Assembly (NCBI RefSeq): GCF_010993745.1
Contig: NZ_WOTN01000003.1
Coordinates: 682,001 to 746,000, forward strand
DNA length: 64,000 nt
Direction of reading: 5' to 3'
Source: Fodinicola acaciae
GTDB taxonomy: Bacteria; Actinomycetota; Actinomycetes; Mycobacteriales; HKI-0501
Shown here: piece after piece, positions 25,354 to 33,179 of the stretch
How the letters are laid out: the number at the start of each line of letters is the position of its first letter
How positions within the stretch are numbered: position 1 is the stretch's first letter
The notes under the pieces: model-generated
What the model was told of the DNA's origin: nothing
What the model saw: the letters and a program-made list of their open reading frames with translations, nothing else
Database searches by the model: none
Translations under genes and position numbers: made by a program

Positions 25354-26775
25354 TCAGTCGGAGGCCTGCTCGGTCAGCGGCAGCCGCACCTGGAAACGGG
25401 TGTCCCCTGGCACCGACTTCACCCGCAGGTCGCCGTGATGCCGGTTGGCCACGATCCGGAAAGAGATGTCCAAGCCGAGTCCGGTGCCCTCGCCGACCCC
25501 CTTGGTGGTGAAGAACGGCTCGAAAATCCGCTGCTTCAGCTCCTTCGGCACGCCCGGTCCGGTGTCGCACACCTCGACCAGCAACTGGTCTTTCTCCAGC
25601 GCCGTACGGATCGTCAGCGTGCCGCCGCCCTTCATGGCGCCGACCGCGTTGTCGATCAGGTTGGTCCACACCTGGTTGAGCTCACCCGCGTACGCCGGGA
25701 TGTTGGGCACCGACCGGTCATAGTCCTTGACCACCTCGATGTGCGCCTTGTGGAGTTTTCCGCTCAGCATCACCAGAGTCGAGTCGAGGCCGTCGTGCAC
25801 GTCGATCCACTGGTATGGCGCGCGGTCCATCTGCGAATACTGCTTGGCGGCACCCACCAGTGTGGAGATCCGCGTCGTCGCGTCCTCGATCTCCCCCATC
25901 AGCGACTCGGTTTCCACCGCATAGCCAAGCCAACGCAAAGCGCCGTCGAGGAGTTCGTCGCCAACGGCGGACAAAACCTCGTCGAGCTCGTCTGTGCCGA
26001 TGCCGGCCTGGACGAAAACCGCCGCCAGGTCCCAGCCCTGCTCGATCTCGTGGTCGTCGAACCAGTCGGTGAGCTGGTCCTCCAGATCGGAGGCCTGCAC
26101 GGCCGACAGTTTCGGTGCGCTGCCGACCCGTTTGACCAATGTCTCCTGGATGTCGAGCAGTTTCTCCAAAAGATCGGGGTCGATGTCACCGCGGGCGAGC
26201 TTGGCCAACTTGGACCGCATGCCGGCGACCCGCTCGCGCAGCGACGCCGTCGCGCGTACGGCCGCGGCCGCCGGATTGTTGAGCTCGTGGGTCAAACCGG
26301 CCGACAACGACCCCAACGCGAGCAGCCGCTCGCGCTGGCCGATCACGAAATCGGTGTTTTGCCGGCCGAGGAAGGCACCCTGCAGCAGGTGCGTCGCCAT
26401 CGGAAACCACTCGCGGAACTTCGCCGAGAACTCCTCGGCCGGCAGCTCCAGGAAAGAAGCGTCCGTCACCGCGAAGACGCTGGCGCTGTAGTTTTCGCCG
26501 CCGCGCTGGATCGCCAGCTGGGTGGCACCACAGTAGGAGCCGCGATAGTCGGTGCGGTTGATCTCGATGAGGTCGCCGCGGACCGTGCGGCACATCCGCA
26601 GTGTGCCGCTCAGCAGCACGAAAAAGCAGGTCGACGGCTCGCCTTCCTGCGCGACCGTGGCACCGGCCGCGTACGACCGCACCGTGCCGTGCTCAGCGAT
26701 CCAGTCGAGCTGCTCCTCCGAGAGCTTCTCGAACAGAAAGAGCGTACGCAGCTCATCGTGTGACAACGCACTCAT
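25354..26775 (-). CDS. Histidine kinase with N-terminal cyclic-nucleotide-binding domain
   Basis: 473 residues from ATG 26775, preceded by CAGGAGG. Residues about 10-135 form a cNMP-binding (CAP-like) beta-barrel (LFLFEKLSEEQLDWIAEHGTV..., with GDLIEINRT). The dimerisation helix carries the phosphoacceptor histidine in SAGLTHELNNPAAAA, and the ATPase has NQVWTNLIDNAVGAM (N box), DTGPGVP and GVGEGTGLGLDI. No membrane helices, so it is cytoplasmic. It follows the response-regulator/flavoprotein fusion by 26 bp and is its probable kinase partner. Confidence 0.9.
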   Translation of the reverse strand: MSALSHDELRTLFLFEKLSEEQLDWIAEHGTVRSYAAGATVAQEGEPSTCFFVLLSGTLRMCRTVRGDLIEINRTDYRGSYCGATQLAIQRGGENYSASVFAVTDASFLELPAEEFSAKFREWFPMATHLLQGAFLGRQNTDFVIGQRERLLALGSLSAGLTHELNNPAAAAVRATASLRERVAGMRSKLAKLARGDIDPDLLEKLLDIQETLVKRVGSAPKLSAVQASDLEDQLTDWFDDHEIEQGWDLAAVFVQAGIGTDELDEVLSAVGDELLDGALRWLGYAVETESLMGEIEDATTRISTLVGAAKQYSQMDRAPYQWIDVHDGLDSTLVMLSGKLHKAHIEVVKDYDRSVPNIPAYAGELNQVWTNLIDNAVGAMKGGGTLTIRTALEKDQLLVEVCDTGPGVPKELKQRIFEPFFTTKGVGEGTGLGLDISFRIVANRHHGDLRVKSVPGDTRFQVRLPLTEQASD

Positions 26776-26801
26776 GACGTCCTCCTGAGACGACACTAGC
26801 T

Positions 26802-28463
26802 CTAACGCCCGTCGACCAGATATTGATGTACGAGAGTGACCGCCATCGCACCCTCGCCCACCGCGGAGGCGACCCGCTTCACCGACTGCGACCGCACGTC
26901 GCCGGCGACGAAGACGCCCGGCATCGACGACTCCAGATAGAACGGGTCGCGGTCCAGGCTCCAGCCTTTCGGCCGCTGGCCGTCGACGAGCAGGTCCGGG
27001 CCGGTCCGGACGAAGCCGTACGCGTCGCGCTCAAGCGTGTCGCCGAGCCAGTCGGTCCGCGGCGCCGCGCCGATGAAGATGAAGACGTGGTCGGCGGCGA
27101 CCCGCTCGGTCGACTCGTTGGCCGCGTCGCGCAGCGTCAGCGCCTCCAGGTGCTCGCCGCCGTGCGCCTCCTCGACGGACGTACGCAGCCGTACGGTCAC
27201 GTTTTCGATCGCGTCGAGCTGCTGGATCAGATAGTGCGACATCGACGCCTCGAGCGACTTGCCGCGTACGAGCAGGGTCACCGTCTTGGCGTAGCGCGAG
27301 AAGAAAACAGCGGCCTGACCAGCGGAGTTGGCGCCGCCGACGATGTAGATGTCCTCGCCGCGGGTCTCCGCCGCCTCGGTCGTCGCCGAGCCGTAGTAGA
27401 CACCGCGGCCGGTCAGGTCCATGCAGCCAGGCGCTTCGAGCGCGCGGTAGGAGACGCCGGTCGCCAGCACGACCGCGTGCGCCGCGATCTCGCTGCCGTC
27501 GCCAAACCGTACGACCCGCGCCGAGCCGCGTGCCTCCAGGCCGACGACATCGCGCGCGGTCAGCACCTCGGCGCCGAACTTCTGCGCCTGCCGCCGAGCG
27601 CGGTCGGTCAGCTGCGCGCCGGACACGCCGTCGGGAAAGCCGAGGTAGTTCTCGATCCGCGAGCTCTGGCCGGCCTGGCCGCCGGTCGCCTGGCGCTCGA
27701 CCAGCACCGTACGCAGGCCTTCGGACGCGCCGTACACCGCCGATCCGAGACCGGCCGGCCCGCCGCCGATCACGATCAGGTCATAGAACTCCGCCGCCGG
27801 CTGCGTCGACAGCCCGACCGCGTCGGCGATCTGGGAGCCGGTCGGATTGCGCAGCGCCTGGCCGTCCGGCGTGATGACCACCGGGATGTCGTCGGCGTCC
27901 GCGCCACAGGCGTCGAGCAGCCGGCAACCCTCCGGATCGTCCACCGAATACCACCGGTAGGGCACGGAGTTGCGCGCCAGGAAGTCGCGCACCTCGTACG
28001 ACGGCGCCGACCAGCGGTGGCCGACCACCTTGGTCTCCTCGACCGCACGCTCGCCGGTCGCCTGCCACAGCTCGACCAGCGCGTCGACCACCGGATAGAG
28101 CTTTTCCTCCGGCGGTTCCCACGGCTTCAGCAGATAGTGGTCGACGTCGACGACGTTGATCGCCTGAATCGCCGCGTCGGTGTCCGCGTACGCGGTGAGC
28201 AGTGCACGCCGCGCGCGCGGGAACAGGTCCATCGCCTGCTCGAGGAACTGGATGCCGTCCATCTGCGGCATCCGGTAGTCGGCCAGGATCGCCGCCACCG
28301 TCTCACCGCGCAGCTTGATCTCGCGCAGCGCGTCGAGCGCGTCGGCGCCGGAGTCCGCGCGCATGATCCGGTAGTCCGCGCCGTACTTCCGGCGCAGGTC
28401 GCGCGCGACCGCACGCGAGACGGCCGGATCGTCGTCAACGGTCATCAGGATGGGCTTGCTCAT
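26802..28463 (-). CDS. Response regulator fused to thioredoxin-reductase-like flavoprotein
   Basis: 553 residues. Residues 1-125 are a receiver domain (LMTVDDDPAVSRA, phosphoacceptor Asp in ILADYRMPQMDG, Lys in LLKPW). About 150-215 resembles a glutaredoxin fold without active cysteines (ARNSVPYRWYSVDDPEGCRLL, DIPVVITPDG). The rest is a thioredoxin-reductase fold with FAD (LIVIGGGPAGLGSAVYGASEG) and NADPH (IYIVGGANSAGQAAVFFSRYA) motifs, but the CxxC disulfide is replaced (GVYYGSATTEAAE). It may act as a redox or NADPH sensor rather than a disulfide reductase. It sits between the CPBP gene (8 bp) and the kinase gene (26 bp). Confidence 0.9.
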   Translation of the reverse strand: MSKPILMTVDDDPAVSRAVARDLRRKYGADYRIMRADSGADALDALREIKLRGETVAAILADYRMPQMDGIQFLEQAMDLFPRARRALLTAYADTDAAIQAINVVDVDHYLLKPWEPPEEKLYPVVDALVELWQATGERAVEETKVVGHRWSAPSYEVRDFLARNSVPYRWYSVDDPEGCRLLDACGADADDIPVVITPDGQALRNPTGSQIADAVGLSTQPAAEFYDLIVIGGGPAGLGSAVYGASEGLRTVLVERQATGGQAGQSSRIENYLGFPDGVSGAQLTDRARRQAQKFGAEVLTARDVVGLEARGSARVVRFGDGSEIAAHAVVLATGVSYRALEAPGCMDLTGRGVYYGSATTEAAETRGEDIYIVGGANSAGQAAVFFSRYAKTVTLLVRGKSLEASMSHYLIQQLDAIENVTVRLRTSVEEAHGGEHLEALTLRDAANESTERVAADHVFIFIGAAPRTDWLGDTLERDAYGFVRTGPDLLVDGQRPKGWSLDRDPFYLESSMPGVFVAGDVRSQSVKRVASAVGEGAMAVTLVHQYLVDGR

Positions 28464-28471
28464 GGGCTCGA

Positions 28472-29263
28472 TTATCCTGGCGTCATCAGGGTCAGTGCCA
28501 GCACGATACTGATGTCGCCGAAGATGTGGATTGTCAGGTTCCAGCCGAATCCACGGGTTTGCACCATTGCCAACGCGCAGATCAGGCCGTACGCGGTCGT
28601 GTACGTGACGCCGAGCCAGCCGCCGGGGTTGCCGGTGAGATGGCCGAGGCCGAAGACCAGCGAGGTGAGGACGACCGCCGCCGGCACGCTCATCGTGTCC
28701 CTGAGCGCGCGGATCGCGGTGTGCCGATAGAGAAACTCCTCGCTCGCCGCGTTGACGAAGGCGGCCAGCACGAAGACCGGGATCCAGCCGGCGACGTTGC
28801 TCCACGGCACGCCGATCGTGAAGAGCCCGAAGACGACGAGGATCACCAGCGGACCGAGCACCGGCCAGCGCAGCCAGCCGACCACCTTGGCGTTGAGGTC
28901 GCCGACGTGCACGTTGAGGTCGTCACGACCCCAGCCGAGGCGCCGCGCGGCGACCACGGCGAGCACCACGGAGACGAGCTTGAGCGCGTTGACGATGAGG
29001 AAGGCGACCGGGATCGGCGCGGTCTGCAGCCAGTCGCCGATCAGGCTGGTGACCAGCGCGGAGAACCAGCCGAAGACGGAGATGGCGGCGAAGATCAGCA
29101 GCGCTGGCGTGCGTACGACCGCGTAGAGGATCGTCAGGATCACCGTCGCGGCGATGCCGGCGGCGACACCGGTGGCCGGCGTCCACACCGCGCCCAGTTG
29201 CAACGGCAGCCCGCTGGCCAGCAGCAGGCCGGTGATCCAGATGAGAGCTTTTTGGTTGGTCAT
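28472..29263 (-). CDS. CPBP-family intramembrane metalloprotease
   Basis: 263 residues from ATG 29263, with about seven to eight membrane helices. The family motif is ASEEFLYRHTA (the EExxxR glutamates) with the partner histidine in GLGHLTGNPGGW. CPBP (Abi/Rce1-like) proteins cleave substrates inside the membrane. It is first in the minus-strand unit with the response-regulator/flavoprotein fusion (8-bp gap) and the histidine kinase, which suggests it acts in the same signalling pathway, though no substrate is apparent. Confidence 0.85.
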   Translation of the reverse strand: MTNQKALIWITGLLLASGLPLQLGAVWTPATGVAAGIAATVILTILYAVVRTPALLIFAAISVFGWFSALVTSLIGDWLQTAPIPVAFLIVNALKLVSVVLAVVAARRLGWGRDDLNVHVGDLNAKVVGWLRWPVLGPLVILVVFGLFTIGVPWSNVAGWIPVFVLAAFVNAASEEFLYRHTAIRALRDTMSVPAAVVLTSLVFGLGHLTGNPGGWLGVTYTTAYGLICALAMVQTRGFGWNLTIHIFGDISIVLALTLMTPG

Positions 29264-29336
29264 CGCAGGCAAGTCAACCCGGTCGGCGGCGCCGCGGCAT
29301 CCTGCGCGCGTACGACCGCCGGCTGAATCTTTCGGC

Positions 29337-29729
<393 letters not shown>

Positions 29730-29762
29730 GCTCGGCAGTATTCACGCCATCACGGCGGCCAG

Positions 29763-30050
29763 CTCCACGAACTCGCCGTTTTCGTGGTCGATATCGGCGT
29801 TTCGACCACGAAACGTCAAGATCGCGACGATTCGAGTCGCCAAACCGTCGCGACCGCAACGCCTCCGACGCCTCTTCCAGGCCGATCGACTGCGGCGACT
29901 TGCTGAACGCGTATTCGACGGCGGCGAGCGCAATGTCACGCTGCTTGGCCTCGCCGGCGTCACGCCGGAGTGGTTTTCGCTAGTTCCACGAACTCGACGT
30001 TTTCGTGGTCGGCATCGGCGTGTCGACCATGAAAACGTCAAGATCACGAA
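29763..30050. repeat. Two direct 66-bp repeats flanking a possible gene remnant
   Basis: Copies at 29763-29828 and 29985-30050 share TTCCACGAACTCG-type starts and TTTTCGTGGTCG...CGACCACGAAA, each able to form a hairpin with 11- to 12-bp arms. The 156 bp between them reads open on the minus strand as a short protein-like stretch (RDIALAAVEYAFSKSPQSIG and onward) without a start or stop of its own. The intergenic gap spans 29730-30052 in total. I see no intact gene in it. Confidence 0.65.
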
Positions 30051-30052
30051 GG

Positions 30053-31069
30053 TCAGCCGCGAGCGAGCACCAGTGGCAGTACGGTCGTCAACCCGACCCA
30101 GTCGGACGTGACCACCGACGCGTGCTGTGCGGCCAGGTCCGTGACCCGCTGCGTCGCCTGCGCCACCGTCGGGTTGCGGCTGTCGATGGCCGGCGCGACG
30201 TTCTGCGCGTCGGTCATCACCAGGAAATAATGGTTGGCGTCATACCATCCCGGCCCGGTGCCGGTGACCCACGCGCTCGCATCGCCGTCGAAGAACACAA
30301 ACCACGGCCTCAGCGCCGCCGCGTACTTGTCGCGCGGGTCGCCGCCGGCGGCACCGTGTACGGCCGGGAAGACCTGCGCGTCGCCGAGCCTGCCGGAGTT
30401 TTCCAACGCCTGCAGATATTGTGCCTCCTCGACATCGGTGTGCAGCGTGTCGGTCGGGTTGCCTTCTTCGACGGTGCCAGGGATGACCTCGACGAAGACC
30501 TTGCCGGCGAGCTGCGCGCGCGTCGGCCAGTTGTTGGCTTTGGCGGCATCGTCAAGGGTCGCGTACGAGCCAAGCAAATCAGCCGGCCGGAAGACGTGAC
30601 CGGCCAGATGCGCGCGAAAAGCCGCGTCCAGCTCGTCCGGTCCACGGCCGTGGTTGTCCGAAAAACCGGTCTTCATCTCCAGTTTCAGCATGATCGGGCC
30701 GTTGCCGGGATGCGCGTCCAGCCACACGCGGATGTCGTCCAGGCACGACTCCAGGTCCTTGTTGGCGCCACCGGTGTAGAGATCGGCCGGTGAGCTGGCG
30801 GTGACGCAGTTGTTCTTGTTGCTGGTCAGGCTGTCGTGGCTGACTTTCCACTCGTTGGTGAAAAAGTCCGGCCAGACGTCCAGCTCGATCAGTGACGAGC
30901 CGGCGTCCAGCGCCTGTGCGAGATAGCCGTACGCGCCAGGATCGTAGGTGTTGTGCACTCCCACGACCGTCGTTTGGGAGATTTTCGGGGAGTCCGCGTA
31001 CGCCGCCGGAGTCGCGACGGCAGCCACCGCGAGCGCCGCGACGGCCAGCGCCTGAGCCTTGCCAAACAT
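30053..31069 (-). CDS. Secreted PI-PLC-like phosphodiesterase (Ca2+-dependent type)
   Basis: 338 residues from ATG 31069 with GAAGGAG upstream. A signal peptide (about 1-26, ending AAYADS) shows export. Catalytic-type histidines lie in VGVHNTYD and KVSHDSL, with acidic residues in LIELDVWPD and the metal region MLKLEMKTGF. This matches the calcium-dependent phosphoinositide-specific phospholipase C group, a TIM barrel that cleaves phosphodiester headgroups. The biological substrate in this organism is unknown. It is followed downstream by the repeat region. Confidence 0.8.
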   Translation of the reverse strand: MFGKAQALAVAALAVAAVATPAAYADSPKISQTTVVGVHNTYDPGAYGYLAQALDAGSSLIELDVWPDFFTNEWKVSHDSLTSNKNNCVTASSPADLYTGGANKDLESCLDDIRVWLDAHPGNGPIMLKLEMKTGFSDNHGRGPDELDAAFRAHLAGHVFRPADLLGSYATLDDAAKANNWPTRAQLAGKVFVEVIPGTVEEGNPTDTLHTDVEEAQYLQALENSGRLGDAQVFPAVHGAAGGDPRDKYAAALRPWFVFFDGDASAWVTGTGPGWYDANHYFLVMTDAQNVAPAIDSRNPTVAQATQRVTDLAAQHASVVTSDWVGLTTVLPLVLARG

Positions 31070-31117
31070 GGGTCTCCTTCGCCGGGACAAGGGTGAAGTA
31101 ACGACCCATAACGTCTA

Positions 31118-31837
31118 TCACATGATCGGGTGCCCGTAACCCCCGCAGATCTCCGCTTTCTCCCGCGGATCCTCGACCACCAGCGCGGCCACGATCTCCC
31201 GTGCCTGCTCACGGGCCGGCTCCGCGGTGACCGGTATGCGCAGCCGAAACTGCCGATGTTCCATCGGACGCTCGAAAATCTCGTAGAACTCGTTCACCGT
31301 CGGGCGTGGTGGCGAGGTGAACACCAGCTCCACCTCCGACTCACGCCCAGGTGGACTCTGGATGAAATCCAGGCTGCTGTTGCAGGCACCGAGGATCCCC
31401 GGATCACCGGCGATCGCCTTACGCACCAAGCGTGCCACCGTACGCCCCGGCCATTCCCAGTCGCGGTCGCCGTCGGCGCGCGCGAGCTCGGCCTCGTATT
31501 GCTCGGCGGCAAACCGAAAAGCGCTCAGCTCGACCCCGACCACGTCCGGATTTCGCCAGCTGTCCCAGACAATCTCGTCGCCGTCGCGGACGATCCGCAC
31601 ATAAACCGCACCACAGCAGCCTTCGGTGCAGTCGGCCTCGGCCAGCCGCACCTCCTCGGAGTGCCGCGCCGGCAGCAACGGGCTGCGCGGTCCGAGCAGC
31701 TCGTCGGGGTCGGCGTTGGGTCCGGCATCGAAGACCTCGGCCAGAATGTCGCGGCCGTCGACCAGCAGCCTCAGCTCCACGCTCTGCCACCGCGAAGCCG
31801 GTGGCGTGCGTACGGCAAGAGTCAGCTGGTTGCGCAT
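31118..31837 (-). CDS. Conserved hypothetical protein
   Basis: 239 residues from ATG 31837, no signal peptide or membrane helix. A cysteine cluster (LAEADCTEGCCGAVYVRIVRDG) is followed by a tryptophan-rich patch (VWDSWRNPD) and an alpha/beta C-terminal half. It lies 16 bp downstream of the M1 aminopeptidase gene on the same strand and may be the third gene of the synthetase/aminopeptidase unit. I do not recognise a function. Confidence 0.7.
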   Translation of the reverse strand: MRNQLTLAVRTPPASRWQSVELRLLVDGRDILAEVFDAGPNADPDELLGPRSPLLPARHSEEVRLAEADCTEGCCGAVYVRIVRDGDEIVWDSWRNPDVVGVELSAFRFAAEQYEAELARADGDRDWEWPGRTVARLVRKAIAGDPGILGACNSSLDFIQSPPGRESEVELVFTSPPRPTVNEFYEIFERPMEHRQFRLRIPVTAEPAREQAREIVAALVVEDPREKAEICGGYGHPIM

Positions 31838-31853
31838 CCGACAAGCGTACGCG

Positions 31854-33179
31854 CTATGGCAGCGGAGGCAGTGAGGTCTGCCAAAGCCAGGCCTCGAAAA
31901 GCTCGTGCAACGACTCACCGGCGCAGGCCTCGGCAACCGCCACGAACTCCTCGGTCGTCACCGGACTGTGCCGGCGAGTGGTGCTCCATTCCTTCACCAG
32001 CGAGAAAAACCGCTCGTCGCCGAGTCGCTTTCGCAGCGCGTGCAAGGTCAGTCCGCCGCGCTTGTAGACCTGCGGGTCAAACAGCCGGTCCACTCCTGGG
32101 TCGGCCACGACGACGTCATTCGGTCCGGCGGCGAGGAAATCGTGCCATTCGCGCGCGTGCGCGTCGGCGGGCCGGCCGCCGGACGTCTCCGACCAGATCC
32201 ACTCCGCGTAGGTGGCGAAGCCCTCGTTGAGCCAGATCTGCCGCCAGTCGGCGACGGTCAGGCTGTTGCCAAACCATTGGTGTGCCAGCTCGTGCACAGC
32301 CAGCCGCTCGTGCGTACGCCGGCCGTCCAGGTGGTTGGCGCCGAAGATCGACATGCCCTGCGCCTCGATCGGATCGTCCAGGTCGTCGTCGGTCACCACG
32401 ATGACGTACTCGCCAAACGGATACGGCCCGAAAAGGCCTTCCAGCGCGCTCATGATCTGCCGCTGCCGGCCGAAATCCTTGCCGAAGACCTTGCGCAGCC
32501 GCGCCGGCATGGCCGCGCGCTGGCCGTCGGAAATGCGCACCTCGTCGTACTGTCCAATTTGGACACTCATGAGATACGTCGGCGTCGGCTCGGGGCGTTC
32601 GTACGTCCACGTGGTGCTGGTCGCGCGCTGCCGCCTGGAGACCAGGTTTCCGGTCACCAGCACCACATATGGCGAGTCCACGGAGATCGCCACGCGATAG
32701 CTGGCACGGTCGCTCGGGTGGTCGTTGCACGGAAACCACGACGGCGCGCCGATCGGCTGGCTCGCCACCAACACGCCGTTGGTCAGCTCGTCCCAGCCGA
32801 TGTCACCCCACCGGCCAGGCACCGGCCGCGGATTGCCGGAATAGCGGACCTCCACGCGAAAACTCGCGTCAGCCTGGACCGCCTTCGCCGGCTTGACGTG
32901 AAGTTTGCCACCACTACGCGAAAACTTGGCCGCCTTGCCGTCGACCAGCACGCGGTCGACGCGAAATCCGGACAGGTCAAGGCTGAGACGCGACAGCGCC
33001 TGCGTGGCCACGACCGAGAGCCGCGCCACTCCGGACAGCCGATTGGGTCCGACGCGATAGTCGAGATCCAGGTCATAGCGCTCGACCCGATAGCCGCCGT
33101 TGCCGTGCTCAGGCAGATACGGGTCGGTGGACCGGTCCGCGCCGGGAGCCGGCGTGGACCGCGAAGCCTTGGACCTCAC
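31854..33179 (-). CDS. M1-family zinc aminopeptidase
   Basis: 441 residues from GTG 33179, which overlaps the synthetase stop in GTGA. The zinc site is HELAHQWFGNSLTVADWRQIWLNEG (HExxH plus Glu 18 residues on), and the usual GxMEN exopeptidase motif is degenerate (EAQGMSIFG). There is no clear signal peptide. The tight overlap with the Pls/PosA synthetase suggests a dedicated role, for example trimming or degrading the synthetase product, as M1-type degrading enzymes do near polylysine synthetases. Confidence 0.9.
   Translation of the reverse strand: MRSKASRSTPAPGADRSTDPYLPEHGNGGYRVERYDLDLDYRVGPNRLSGVARLSVVATQALSRLSLDLSGFRVDRVLVDGKAAKFSRSGGKLHVKPAKAVQADASFRVEVRYSGNPRPVPGRWGDIGWDELTNGVLVASQPIGAPSWFPCNDHPSDRASYRVAISVDSPYVVLVTGNLVSRRQRATSTTWTYERPEPTPTYLMSVQIGQYDEVRISDGQRAAMPARLRKVFGKDFGRQRQIMSALEGLFGPYPFGEYVIVVTDDDLDDPIEAQGMSIFGANHLDGRRTHERLAVHELAHQWFGNSLTVADWRQIWLNEGFATYAEWIWSETSGGRPADAHAREWHDFLAAGPNDVVVADPGVDRLFDPQVYKRGGLTLHALRKRLGDERFFSLVKEWSTTRRHSPVTTEEFVAVAEACAGESLHELFEAWLWQTSLPPLP

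Noticed and set aside
29742-30047. A 101-codon minus-strand ORF between the thioesterase and PI-PLC genes
   Set aside because: It is composed largely of the two 66-bp repeats, has no ribosome binding site and shows no protein-like composition.
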